Assembly (NCBI GenBank): GCA_000499405.2
Contig: HG738138.1
Span: 3,708,368 to 3,772,367 of the forward strand
DNA: 64,000 bases
DNA from: Onchocerca volvulus
Taxonomy: Eukaryota > Nematoda > Chromadorea > Rhabditida > Onchocercidae
Direction of reading: 5' to 3'
Shown here: piece after piece, positions 1 to 12,400 of the stretch
How positions within the stretch are numbered: the first letter of the stretch is position 1
Layout: every line of letters begins with the position of its first letter
Made by a program: the position numbers and the translations under genes
The notes under the pieces: generated by a model
The model's input: only the letters and a program-made list of their open reading frames with translations
The model's database searches: none
What the model was told of the DNA's origin: nothing

Positions 1-57
1 TGAAAAATGTACAATTCACATTTGATTCTGTAATACCAGGTATCTATCTCTTCACAG

Positions 58-3000
58 GTCAATATTTCAAAAATATTTGTACACAGCGCGAAACGTTTGA
101 CAGGAAAAAATTCGAGATAATTTCATAGCAGAATTTGATCATCAGCATCAGGGGATAGAGATTGTGGAGAATTACATCAAATTTATTGATAAACACATCA
201 TCAGAAATCGTTGTTACAGCAACCATGCAAACAGCAACAGAAAATCGAACGCCACGATTTGCCCCCGTGTTTGACCCTTCTGAAATTACGGTTATTGTGA
301 AAGAAAATCAAGCAAACATTGAACTCGTCAAGCTTCATGCTTATTATATGGATAATAAACCTGGAAGCATCACATATGTCATGCTTACAGGTGATACATC
401 ACTTTTCAAGTAAGCGTTTGGCCTTTCATGATTCTTCTTAAACAAATATAACGAAAATTCGTTATTTTACTGTATGTGATCAACTTTAAGAATGGAAATT
501 TGATCCGAGCTTTTACTAAATCTGTGAAACTTTATAATTTTATGTTTCAAAAAAAAAAAAAAGAAAAAGAAAAGAAGAAGAAAAGCGTTTGCTTCAGCAT
601 TGACATAGATGCGTGAATTTTAAATCAAAACTTGAAACCACTTCACTGCTTAATATAGATATTTCATCTTTATTTTAAAGCCTCAATGGGTCAGCATTTC
701 CACTTGTCAAACATAGAATCAATTACTGTCTGGTTATTTATTAACGAATTTTCGTCGCGCCAACAAGATTATATGAATTTTTAACCGAAAAAAAAAAAAG
801 AAAAAAAATTCCATAAGAATTAAAAGAAAATTTGAATGATCGACACTGTCGTTGCAGTGTAAACAGTTTCACCGGATCTCTTCATCTGCTGCGTCCACTA
901 GATGTGGAGGAAGAAACGTCGCATGAAATTCGTGTTGGCACTGCCGAGGTTTGATTTTTCCTTTCGTTAGTAGAACTGTAGTACTTTGTTAAAGTTCATT
1001 TGATCCTGGAAATATTTCGTCTAATCCTGGAGAAATATATTTCAGGCGGCTGTGTTGCTCACCGACCCGAACTTTCCGAATACAGCCCTGATTGTTGTGA
1101 ATGTTGTCGATGTCAATGATTGGATACCAAACTTTGAACTTGATAACTATCAATTTAAGGTGAATGCAGATGCCAAACTCGGCACCGCTATTGGCCAAAT
1201 TGTGGCTTATGACGAAGACAGAAGCGCAAGTTTTTTTTTTTTTTTTAAATTATTTTTACTCCGATTTGTTGAATTATCATAGGTTTGTCTCTGTATTAAT
1301 TTTTTTATGAATAGGTCGTTATTTAAAAAAAAAAAAAAAATCTGAGGGTGTTTTTGTTTCAGATCGTTGCCTTAATTTTCAGTGGAATGATTGTAAGCGT
1401 TTACATGTTCGAGGAATATTTCAAGAGAAAACAATGTATACTCAAACTTTTAGAGGAAAGATTCAACCGGAAAATTTGAAATAAGGCAAATAGCATCCAA
1501 TCTCGAAACTGTAATATTTCAGGTACCGAATAACGAAGTTCGTTACCGGATCAAAGGAAACAAGAATAATGAATCATACATCAATATAGATCCGAAAACT
1601 GGTTTATTGACTGTCAAGAAAGACCTTCGTCTACTTGCAAATAAAAAAATCTCGGTAACTTATCATACTTAATTTGCAAATTTATAACCCATGTTTAGAT
1701 TCCTAAATATCTTTTTCCCATAATTGCTAGAATAGACATACTTCTGAGAACTCATCATTTCAGTTAAATATAGAAGCAGAAGATGGTGGTACACCGAAAA
1801 AGTCTAGCGAAACGGTTGCTTTAATTGATGTTGAACCTGAAGGAACTGCAACTTTCACGGAAACATCATTAACGTTTGATAGAATGCCTTCTAGCAATAA
1901 ACTACAATTCTCACAACGGAATTACTCGTGAGTTCGCTGTAGATATATAAATGAGTATTTGAATAAAAAAACTGTCAATATGTGAAAGGAACTCTGTTCG
2001 CTTTTCTTAAATTTAAAGATCAGTTTAGTTCCTGAAATACATTTCAGTACTTCTCTTTCGGAATCAATCCATCCGCCACATTTATTGCTTGTTTTACCGG
2101 TTCTTAACAAGTCAGCAAATGAGCGTTTCTCAACAACTTGTTCAATTATTTCTGGTAATTACAAAGGTAAATTAAAATTGTTCTTATTTGGCGATCAATT
2201 TCTAGTTGCAATATACATCACATCATTTAAACTATAAAGGTTAGAAAATTGTAGGAGTCTTTAGCATTTCAACCGATCGCGAAGGTAACTGTGAACTTCG
2301 AACTCAAGCAGTACTAGATCGAGAAACAGTGGACCACTATCAATTAAACATAAGCGTAAAAACGGAACAACAAGTGGACTATGCAATTGTACAAGTAACT
2401 GTTCTTGATACCAACGACAATGCACCAAAATTCATTTATAAGAACGATGAATTTAATGGATATTTTGCAGCTTTATCCACTGATGCCTCTTCATTTACCT
2501 ATGTCACAACAGTGCAGGTAATCTTGCTAATATGATAGAAAGCATCCAATTTTTCATCCCAAAATTCAGAGAGAACACCAAAATTTTTAAAAGAAATGAC
2601 GGTTATTAAATTTCCAGCTTACGCATTTCAACTATTTTCAACAGTTCTATTACTTACGTATAAAATCAATGATGAACAGTTACCTATTGTTACCTACTAT
2701 CTCAAATGCCAAATTTTCACTTAAATTCCTGATTCAGGCTGAGGATGCCGATTTAGAAAACAGTAGTGTTGTTGTGTATTCATTGGATCCGTTTTCGATG
2801 GACTCGAAATATTTTATGGCCAACTTGACAGGGGAAATCCAAACGAAAATGAGTGTATCACAAATGATAGAAGATAGTCAGAAAAATTACTTTAATTTCC
2901 GAGTGAGCTGTTTTTATTCATTTTTTATGTGCTGATTGTCTGACATTTAACCAGTCATTTTTGTATGGAAAAAATTGATCCTTTCTGTTGACCAGAAGTG

Positions 3001-5366
3001 CTGGTTGATGATATGGATGCGTTTTATTAGGATTTCAATAAATGCTGTACTAGAAGGTAATCAGGCAGTGATGATGACTCTTTTTTGGTGAAAGATCAAG
3101 TGAAATGCTTTAGAGCTTTTTGTCATTTCAACCATTCTTTTAGATCGTTGTAGGTTGCGCAATTAATTAACTTTTCGTCAAACTCATAATTTGACAAAGT
3201 AAAGAGTTATTATTTTGTGAAGTAAGAAAAGATTTAATTTCAAAGCAGTTATTTTTTTTTTTTTTTTGATTGATCAGCTCATGAGGTAACCATTTATTGA
3301 GCTGTTTCATTTTTCCAATTTTCTTCAAATGCCAAAAACTATCGTACAGTAATGTTGATTTTTCGGGAACTTCTCTTATAATTTGAAAAAATCCGTTTCG
3401 AAATTTGCTGTCAATCCTATGACCGGTCACTATACTATTCATTTTCAAGCCATTCATTTTTTAACGGAACTTGAACCACAAATACATTTATCAGCAGTTT
3501 TTAGATCTAATTCATTGTTGATATTGCTTTCAGTGTTTTATGCTGACCTGACCTACTTTGACTTCAAATGAAAAAATTAACATTACAAAATGAAGATGAA
3601 GATTTCAAGTTCTTTTAGTGAACCATTTTGCTGCCATATTGGCAAATGTTATCCTTCTGATTAATTTGTCTAAATGACCAACTGGAATAGTGAAAATACT
3701 TTGAGGTGATCGCTTGTGACTCTCCTCTTACTGGAAAGAAACTATGTTCTAAAGCGGAGGTATTCGTGAATATAATCAGTGAATCAAATCGATTCATTCT
3801 ATCAGTTCTCAATACCGATCCACGACATCTTAAAACTGCTGAGAGGGTAAAACTTATTTCAATTTGTTTATGACATTGCAAAATAAAGATTTCAGATTTC
3901 ATTAATAACTTTTTTAGTAACTGTTTTGTTGCCATGATGTTGAATGTTATTCTTATACATCGTTATTATATTAACGAAATTCCTTCAAAATGCTGATAGA
4001 ATAAGAGAGATGGGAATTTATCTTAGTTATTTGTAGGAGATTGCAAAAATATTACGTGAATTCACTGATCCATGTAAGCTGCTTCTTTTGGAAAATATGG
4101 AAGAAAATCAAGATAACATAAAAAAGCCAAAACATGTCGATATGTACTGGTATGCCGTGAATCCAATGACGAAAAGAAGCTGCAAAGTTGAAGAGTACAG
4201 GTGAGAGCATAATGCTAACAATTCGCTGAAAAATGAGCAAATTCATTATGTATTTCCAGCAAACTTTTCGATAACTCAACAATAAGAACAGTTGCTGCAA
4301 AACTGAAGCCGCGAATTGTCATTGGAGAAATTCGTGATAACATAAAAAGTGTGGTTGACGAAAATGTCCTTCTTTTAACAAATTTCAAAACTGCTTCTGT
4401 TGGTTGGTGTTTTACCTTAAATTTTTTATACCATCTCATTTTGCAATGGTTACGAATCCAGTAGATAATGTTACTTGTCTCATGCTTTTGAAAAAAGTAT
4501 GCTTAGAATGGATCTAATCGTTTTGAATATTAGGAGTTCTTACCGCAATGTTTGCAGTAATGATTGTATTAGCAATGACGATAGCAATTGGAGCATTAAT
4601 TGGAATATGCGCCATATGTTTGTGTTACATACGACATTCAAAACATGAATATCCGAATATTAATCAAATTCCAAAATTTGGTACTATCTTTTTACCAAAT
4701 CCACCAGGTGGAAATTCTCATGACATGCTTTATGAAACGCAGGTATGCTATTTTGATCTATTCAGAGAAATTTTTAACAAATCGGATAGGAACAAAGTAT
4801 GTCTGAACTTATTCAAAGAAAATTTAACTTTTTGTGAAATTAATAAAAAAAATTTTCCCATTTAGTACTGTTGCACTTTTGTACAACATTAAACAAATTT
4901 TACTATCAGATGCTTGAAATGCCAATCGGTGAGGAGGACGGTATAATGAAACCGGTAGGAAATGGAAGCGGAATATCACATGGAATATTGTGTTCCAAGA
5001 GCTATGATATGGATCAAGATCAGAGTTATCAGACTTATTCTCAGGATGTATTGATTGGTGGGAGAAAATTTTCCGTTGAAGAAAACATGCATGCAATTAA
5101 TGAACGAAACCGGCCACAACCGCAAAAGAACAAGTACGTTCAGTTTTAATAAATCGCTAATTTAATTTTAAAAATCATGCAATTAAATGTCTCTAATATA
5201 GCAGACCTAATTTTTTTGATCTCTTGCAACGTTTGCAAAGCAAATTGATTGCCACTTCGAAAAATCACTCTTCAGAATTTCTCTGAAAATTTTTTCCAGG
5301 AAGATGCAAGGAATAATGATACCTGCGCCAGATTATCCCACGGATCAAAAGAAAAGTGTTTTTTAG
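58..5366 (+). CDS. Cadherin-repeat single-pass membrane protein (3' part of gene)
   Basis: Likely a calcium-dependent adhesion receptor at the cell surface. The gene enters from the left and ends at TAG 5364-5366. Exons I support: about 60-125 (TQRETFDRKKFEI, a DRE-type motif); about 205-409; 858-948; 1046-1225; 1523-1654; 1764-1927; 2048-2166; 2255-2517; 2738-2902; about 3359-3496; 3706-3846; 4037-4200; 4260-4402; 4534-4742; 4910-5133; 5300-5366. Phases match from 858 to 2902 and from 3706 to 5366. Seen motifs: VVDVNDWIPNF, IEAEDGGTP, VTVLDTNDNAPKF and AEDADLENSS, the Ca-binding linkers of EC repeats. A membrane-proximal domain follows (ISESNRFILSV; DMYWYAVNPMT), like that of CDH23/Cad87A-type cadherins. 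The TM helix lies in exon 4534-4742 (MFAVMIVLAMTIAIGALIG). The tail has MLYETQ and ends KKSVF. One or more exons between 2903 and 3359 are unresolved. No catenin-binding tail was recognised. Family confident; ortholog not assigned. Confidence 0.85.
1226..1522 (+). other. GC-AG intron in the cadherin gene
   Basis: The upstream exon ends ...DEDRS at 1225 and is followed by GCAAGT, the usual consensus for GC-type 5' splice sites. The next exon starts at 1523 after AATATTTCAG. This is the only boundary I found that keeps phase 0 into VPNNEVRYRIKG. The neighbouring GT (gttttt at 1230) puts the next exon out of frame with an immediate stop. Confidence 0.65.
5134..5299 (+). other. Last intron of the cadherin gene; retention gives a different C-terminus
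   Basis: Donor GTACGT at 5134 and acceptor TTTTTTCCAG ending 5299. Splicing adds a 22-residue end, ...MIPAPDYPTDQKKSVF. Reading through the donor gives ...NKYVQF and TAA at 5147-5149. Both ends are therefore possible from one locus. The spliced form is the more likely main product because both splice sites are good. Confidence 0.5.
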
Positions 5367-6735
5367 CAATTATATCCATTTTTTTTTTCACTTTGTTCTA
5401 ATATTTGGACAGGTTTCTGAATGATTTTGGGATTTATTTATCAATTTAATTGATTTATTACTTCAACTTACTGTTTTTATAATCATACATTGATATTTTC
5501 TTAATGTATAACTAAGAAATTGTTAACGAAGTTAGCTCGAGATAGCGAATCTTATTTTTTATAATTTTTAATTCTCAAATCGATTGAACCTGAAATCATT
5601 CACTTCAATATAAAGTCTCATGCTCCAATAATTTTATCGCATGTTGTTTTTCGTTCTCTGTTTTGCTAATGTTGAAACTTTTCGGAACTCTTCAGTTTGC
5701 CTTCGTCGTTTTTTTTTAAACGCTATTTTTTTGTTACTATTTCAGTCTCTGAAACATTGAAACAAATTTCAAACTTAATTTTGACGCTTGAAAGTTGAAA
5801 AAATAATCAGAAAATTGTAAGTCTCGCAACAGAGCAGATATATGCAGTTTTTGATGTCTTGGCAAAATATATTGTTAAATTTTTATGGTGATGGCATTCC
5901 TTTGAAGAGCAATTGTTGATAGAAGAAATGGCTAAAAATTTTTCTGCTCCATCAGTGATAATTTTCAAAATTTGTGGAAATTTGGTGCAATTAATTGGTA
6001 GTACCACAGATACATAATGCGCTGATTACTGATAAAAGTTTATCTTAGCGATGTTGGCTATATTTGGTGAGGAATGATATATGATATGCTAAATTCATTT
6101 CATCTTTTAATGAGTCATGTTGCATATTTTCAAATTATTGCTTTCGCAACAAAAAAAAAAAAAAAAACTCTCTCAGCCACCGTATTCTAAGACAATGCGA
6201 TTTACTTAGCTGACGGCAGTATAGTATAAACGAAGAGAACATATGGATGTCAAATTTATTAAATGCTTTCAAACTGTACATAGATGTCGTTTAATAAGTA
6301 CTTTATGCTTATGTTGATTTCCATTTCTTTCAGACTAATATGAAAAGTTGCTCATGTGAAATTAAAAAATTCTTGCACTGAAAATGAAGTTTCTTGAAAT
6401 ATAAAGTGTGAAATTTTATGAAAATTTCAGATCCACAAAAACTGTAGTATTTAATAATCTCAAAAATGAAACAATACTTCAAAGGTAAATCACGAAAATC
6501 AAATTTTGAAATTCTGAAAAAATCGTTCAAAAATGAATACTTCGAGAGTAAAAGTGAAGTCTGCAAGATTTAAAAGGTAATCAATTGAAGATTAAAACTG
6601 AAAAAGAACAGCATCGTATAGAATTATGAAATATATGTATACTTCATACTTCATATGTATATGTACAAGATATTTTTGCAGTTTTTAGACAAAAAAACAA
6701 TTGATGAAATGATAATTGGAAGGGTACGATATGCA
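5367..6735. other. Intergenic, convergent 3' ends; weak coding trace at 5812-6016
   Basis: The cadherin gene ends on the left and a minus-strand gene ends on the right. Most of the stretch is AT-rich with A/T runs. At 5812-6016 the plus strand reads, after an acceptor-like TAATCAG, as VSLATEQIYAVFDVL, then one in-frame TGA, then EEQLLIEEMAKNFSAPSVI to TAA. It looks protein-like, but the minus strand is also open there, so I do not call a gene. Nothing else was recognised. Confidence 0.35.
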
Positions 6736-7860
6736 CTATTGTACATCTTCTGTCCTTTCATCTTTCTTCTCACTTTTTTGCTCTCCTTTATGCTCATCCT
6801 TAGCCGGTCGAAACTTGTTTTTACATATTGCGATTATCAATCCGATGCATATGAGTATGACCCAATACAGTGTAACGCCTCCCAATAAGACTGTAAAAAT
6901 ACACGACTTTTTCCAATTTTCAATCTGTGAACTTTTTTAAATCATCTATACTAGCAACTTTTGTGACTTAATTCAATTCAAGGTACACTAGGTCATAAAT
7001 AGCAGTAATAGCAACAAACCGTAGAATTCAGTGCGTTTGTATATAGGTATCATTGTTGAATTAGTCATGGGCAGTAATGTTACATCAGCATCTTCATAAA
7101 TTGTGGGATTTTTGAAACTAAAGTCTTCATTTCGTTCGTTTTTTCTCTTTATTTTCAATACTTTTCCTTCGGGTACATCTTTTAATCTATACTACATTTC
7201 CAATCATTATCCATCAATGAATCATATAATTCATTTCTTAGATTACAATCGTAATTTTGACTTAGCAGTGACTAATTAGTTCAGTCTATTTTAACTCCGG
7301 ACCAAATCTTTTTCGAAGAAATGGTAAGCATCGAGTGGGAATTCCAGGAAGTTCTTAAAACTTGTCAATCTCGAACATCAACCGATTAGTTGGAAATAAT
7401 TTCAAGTTTTTGCATGACTACTTTTCATACAAAATAATTTGTAAGTTATTTGTTCATTCTAATCATTGGGAAAAAAAAAGTGTGGATAATCATGATCATA
7501 GTTTAGGTTTATTTTTGTTCAAATGAAATAGCAGAAGATGCAGCTTTCTTTTGAGTTATGAGGATACTTACATTTTTTTTTCATGCCAAATAAAATCACC
7601 AGAATCGCTCCTTTCCACATTTCTTGTCGTATATGCTGAATATAAGAAGCAATTGATTTGATAATAACATGTACATCAAAGAAATATTTAGTATCTGAAT
7701 TTTTGTGAAAAGCTGAATTGATCATTACATCAACAAATTTTAAGAATGTTTCTATCACAACAAATCGGAGTTATATTTTGAGAATTTCAGTGAGGCCTTC
7801 AAATTCTTCTGACATCCGTTTCCTTTGAATGAAATGATTATCAATCTGTCAAAAATGAAA
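6736..7860 (-). CDS. Unrecognised membrane-anchored protein, C-terminal TM (3' exons)
   Basis: Minus-strand exons, 5' to 3': 7860-7572, 7369-7303, 7271-7020, 6890-6736 (stop TAG 6738-6736). The last junction fits phase 1: donor gtttgt below 7020, acceptor TTTACAG above 6890. The protein ends with one hydrophobic helix (VLLGGVTLYWVILICIGLII), then ICKNKFRPAKDEHKGEQ and a Lys/Glu-rich tail. That suggests a type I membrane protein with its N-terminal part outside the cell. Upstream pieces read SFKGNGCQKNLKASLKF, VDVMINSAFHKNSDTKYFF, EFPLDAYHFFEKDL and YDCNLRNELYDSLMDNDWKC. The frame breaks by one base at 7180-7185 and 7762-7764, and the spacing 7272-7302 (31 nt) is too short for a normal intron. 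Another exon may lie near 8027-8110 (YILTKEISKEYFGNHF). No start was found and no family recognised; it could also be a decaying gene. Confidence 0.55.
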
Positions 7861-8356
7861 CTGAAAACATAACAGCAGGAAAAAGAAACAAGCAAAGCAA
7901 CCACATCCTTGTAAAGCAAATGAGTAAAGTGTTATTAGTGAGAAAAATTCCAGATTTTTATGATAAGCATAACTTAGTTTCATAACTTTATTTTGAGAAA
8001 AGAATCTCAACGCTTCATATTAACAATTTACTCAGAAATTTGTCAATAATTATAGCAAAGTGATTCCCGAAATATTCTTTGGATATCTCTTTTGTGAGGA
8101 TGTATCTAGAAACTTTAAACACAAAGTTTCAAATGCAAAATTTTACTTGAATCTATCTCAAAAAAAGAAAACAAAGTTAAGTAACAGTCAGCATTATAAC
8201 TTAACGATTTAAAAAATAATAGTTTCTCCTTATTTATAAGATCTCACAGAACAAACCAGTTTAAGAGAATGAATTGAATTCCTCGAATTACCTTCTGATT
8301 TCTACGCTGATATCATTAAAAAAATTGTACAATAATCATTTTATTACATAATTATT

Positions 8357-8660
8357 TTATGTAAACTCCATTAACGGTGGTATAGCTTTATCAACACAGC
8401 GTGCAGGCTCCCAAAAAATGCTGAATAATGATCTGTGTCGGTTATAAAGATTCCGAACTTGAACTGACCCTGCTCCAAAATCCGAATCCTTTAAATCCAT
8501 TCGGTGCAGTGGTAATTGGAGCCATGGATCAACAGATCAAGTTCGAGTTCTGTTTGCAGCTCGAAATTCTTACACCGACACAGCAGCAGTTTTACAACGG
8601 CACAGATCAACGCAGCAAGAGCAGCAAAAATCGACAATCAAGGAATTCTCTAGTGATAAA
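8357..8660 (-). CDS. GC-rich block, probably coding; strand and frame unsettled
   Basis: Base composition is clearly richer in G/C than the flanks, as in the exons elsewhere in the window. Best model, minus strand: a hydrophobic run (IFAALAALICAVVKLLL) followed by donor GTAAGA near 8560, acceptor GGAGCAG near 8485, then QVRNLYNRHRSLFSIFWEP to TAA at 8357. Phases agree. It could be the signal-peptide end of the downstream minus gene or the tail of another protein. A competing plus-strand ORF runs 8428-8679 (PFGAVVIGAMDQQIKF, then Gln/Ser-rich). No start codon was found in the minus model. Confidence 0.35.
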
Positions 8661-9493
8661 GGAAAGAATAATCCAATGATTAATTTGCTTGGATATTCTC
8701 AAATAATTGCTTGTACCATACAGGAAGAATCGTTCTTCTTTCAATCAATAAAAATTTTTAATGAAGAATTCGTCTCTGTCACATCAACAGTAAATGCAAC
8801 TTTTCTCATACATTTTTCGTGCAGGAAATTTCTCAAGCATCAAACTGTTCTTGTTCAAAATAATTTATGTGGGAGTTTGATATTAAAAAAAAGCTACTTT
8901 TGAACAGTTGCCGAATTTCACAAACAGTATAGAAGTGTCTGCTTGTCTATCTATGTATGTATTTGCTGTCTGAAATCATTTATCCCGAATTCACAAAAAA
9001 TTATTCAGAAAAACTTCCTTTACTCGTAACTCTTAAAAATTTATCAGGCAACAAAGCATTTAATTTAATATTCACAACTAATCGATCATTAACATACGAT
9101 ATACGCCACTGAGATAAATGTGATAGCTAAAATTATGGATAGTAAAACAAATGTGTTTGAAGTGGCGTTAAAATTGCACATCGAAATTTCGTTCATGATT
9201 GATAATCAATCGATAAACTGAAATATTTTCATTCGTCTCATTCAGAATTACGCCTGCTATGAAAAGTCCTGCTAAAATTTAATTTTTCTACTTCTAATCT
9301 TCAAACATCAAAGTTACTCATTTCGTAAGAGCTGAAAAAAAAGTTTCAGAAATCTCAGAAGGTCGACAGTATTCTTATTTTGAAGGTTAATTTAAATTTA
9401 TTTTTTAACCTCTTGCTGCTTGAGTAGTTGATGATCGTTAAAGAAAAACGTATATGTGTTTCGTTGAATTGTGGAGATGGTATTATGTATAGT
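8661..9493. other. Gap upstream of the minus-strand block and below the GPCR 3' end
   Basis: AT-rich DNA holding the 3' side of the GPCR gene and the presumed 5' side of the minus-strand gene at 8.4-8.6 kb. I see no convincing exon, repeat or RNA gene. A polyadenylation signal for the GPCR (AATAAA on the minus strand) could lie here, but I did not fix one. Confidence 0.3.
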
Positions 9494-12400
9494 TCATGAG
9501 CGAATAACTGGTCCAAGAATAGAAATAAAGGCAGTTCGAAAACTATCATTTATCAATGCATATAAGATGGGATTTATGCATGCAGATGTCATTCCAGTTA
9601 AATGACAAAACAAATACCTAAAATAAAATTGAACTGTTGGTGAGGGAAGACGATGATTATTGCATTGATCCATGAGCCTGCCTTCTTGAACTGTGATTCT
9701 ACAGCAGGTAAGGTGATAAATGATAACTCAGAATATTTTTTAACGAACAAAATATACCTGTATTGAGAGAATTCGATTACTTCGAGAACATTAAGGACAT
9801 TGTAAGCATTCATTGGGAACCATGTTACTGCATAAATCAGTACCAATAGTAATAGCAATAATAAAGCTTTTCTGAAAATCTCCATTCATTTGATGGTAAC
9901 TCCTCTGACTGAACATTATCATTATACACAAAAAAGATTTTTCTCCTTGAAATTTGAAAAATAGAATCCATTTAGTCAATCGGAATAAGCACATAAAATG
10001 TTTTGTATTATTATTCTAGTGCTCAACAAAACATCACAAATGGAACGAAAAATTATTGAAATGAAATTATTCAAAATTACAAATTCAACCAAATACTTTG
10101 GATAAAATTGTTCAGCTCTTCAGTTTTTTTTTTTTTTTTTTTTTTTTTTGTGGAATTAGTTATCTAGAAAAAAGTTCACCTATTTCTTTGTAGCATAACT
10201 TGTCGACGCTTCTGATCTACCGTTGTACTCGTTTTGATACGTTTGTTAATAGCGGAACCAATTTGTGAATAGCTGAGTGCTAAAGCTGTAAGCGGAAGCA
10301 AGTATTGGATGGCCAGTACTGAAAGCGTGTACGTACGCCTTGAAAATGGCAATCGATGCCAGGCCTTCTCGATACACGTCTGCGGTCGCTTACGTCCACA
10401 TATATAAAGCTAAAAATTATCATTAAATTTAAGTTAGCACATCGAAGTTGCATTTTTATTTAGTGGAGAAAGGTTAGAATAGAGCGCTCCAATCTGTCCC
10501 CACCAATTTTACTATCAACAAAAGAAATGGTTATAATACAAGAAGATGAGTTGAAATTTTTTATACTTCCTTTTTTTTTTTTGGTATTATTTTTATTTTT
10601 TATAGCAGTTCACCGGATAATTTCACGATTTTTATTTAGTTGTAGCCGAACATACTGGAAAGTAATTGCAATATCATGAATTCTTTCAGTTAGAAAACAA
10701 AAAAAACCAAAAAGAATTATCTGCTACGAAAACTAACGATAATCTCAAGATCTCGAATTTACTGAATAAAGTCAATGCTATTTAACGTTCATCAACTAAA
10801 AAATTTTAACTTTTGTAAAATTTAAATAGAATTTATTTTGTGAGCAAATATTTTAATCCCTTCTTGAAGTACCATCGCGTCAATGTAGGGCTGATTCCAC
10901 GGTTCAAGTGTGAAATCTTCAGTAGTAACAGCAAAAAAGTAGGGCGCTGCAATCACAAGCGATGTTAGCCAAACGATACAGTAACACATAACTGGAGCTG
11001 TTGCAGCAAACTTCCTGTAAATATATAAGCTTGTTTCAAAAATGCTGAATAATTTGATTTTGCAACTTTCAAATTTCTAAATGAATACGTATCATATCAA
11101 TACTTACCATTTAAATGGACATGAGGTCAATACGAAGCGATCCATAGCAATTAGCACAAGTGTCATGCATGATACAAACATATTTACAGCTTGCACCGAA
11201 GCTAACTAAAATAATGGAAGAAATTTATTCATGAATAAATTCACATTTTAGTATTAAATTTTAAGCAGTTAAATGAACTGAAATTGCTGACTAGCAAGTA
11301 AAAAAATTCGTCGAAGATAAATTAAAATTAACTGTTTTTGTTCTTTGTAATAGCCGTTTATAGGGCAAAGTTCATTACGGTATAGGGTCAATAAGTCGGA
11401 AGGAGAAATAATTCCGACTATAATCATTGCTCAAAAATCACGTCATTCTCTTTAATTAGCAAAGAATCTGGTATCAAATAAAGATGTTTTTTCGACTTTT
11501 TGTTTTTCATCTATCACTTACCTAGATCTTCAATCTATAATATTTAATCTTTTAATTCCCCTTATTTTTCAGTAACCTTCAAGAACCAACCGCTTGGCAA
11601 GCAAAACTTCCAAATGGCCAAAACAGATTTCTTGTAAGATAAAGTGTAACAGGCGCGGTGACAACACATAATAAAAGATCTGACGCAGCCAAATTTGCAA
11701 TAAAGTAATTGCGTAAATTACGTATATGTGAAGTTCGTAAGAATGCAGCCAAAACAAATAAATTGGCTAATGTTCCAAAACTGCACAGCAGACCGTATAA
11801 TAGTAAAACGTAATTCTCTCCTCGATGCTGCCATAAAAAACTATTCTGAAATTTGTGTAGAATTTGACCAAAATTGAATATCACTTAAATTCTTTAGCTA
11901 TTAGTATATTTGAAGCAAAGTTTTGAAAATCAAAAAAATAAAAAAAGAAAGGAAATTATGTTTCCATCGATATGCCTTAGAAATTGGTTGAAGTAGTTGC
12001 TCACGTTTTCAGTTTGAAGTCTAAGTTTGAAAGAAACTTTTAAGCAAGTATAAAAAGATTCATTCAGCAGGTATTGTCTTCACTTTTTTTATGACACGAA
12101 TTTGAATACATCGACGCAAGAAGTTGAAAGCAGAAGTGTAATTTTTGCCTGGACTGGTATTTAATAGCAAAATCGCAGCACGTATTTATTGAAACTATCA
12201 TTTATAAAATTTCAGTTTATAAATTTGTGAGTCAAATTTAATCGATGATTATTTTATATAAATTTCCACAAAAGCTAATATCTGAATTTTGAATTCTTCA
12301 ACTCGCTTTTTTCAAAGTTCTGAAGCTAGCATATGAATGAGTGCTCCGGTATTCATGCTTGAAGGCAGTATTATGGACGAAACTTTTAGCTTTTTCAAAT

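Noticed and set aside
11569..11757. Minus-strand ORF overlapping the GPCR TM1-TM2 exon
   Set aside because: Shadow frame of the receptor exon 11591-11845.
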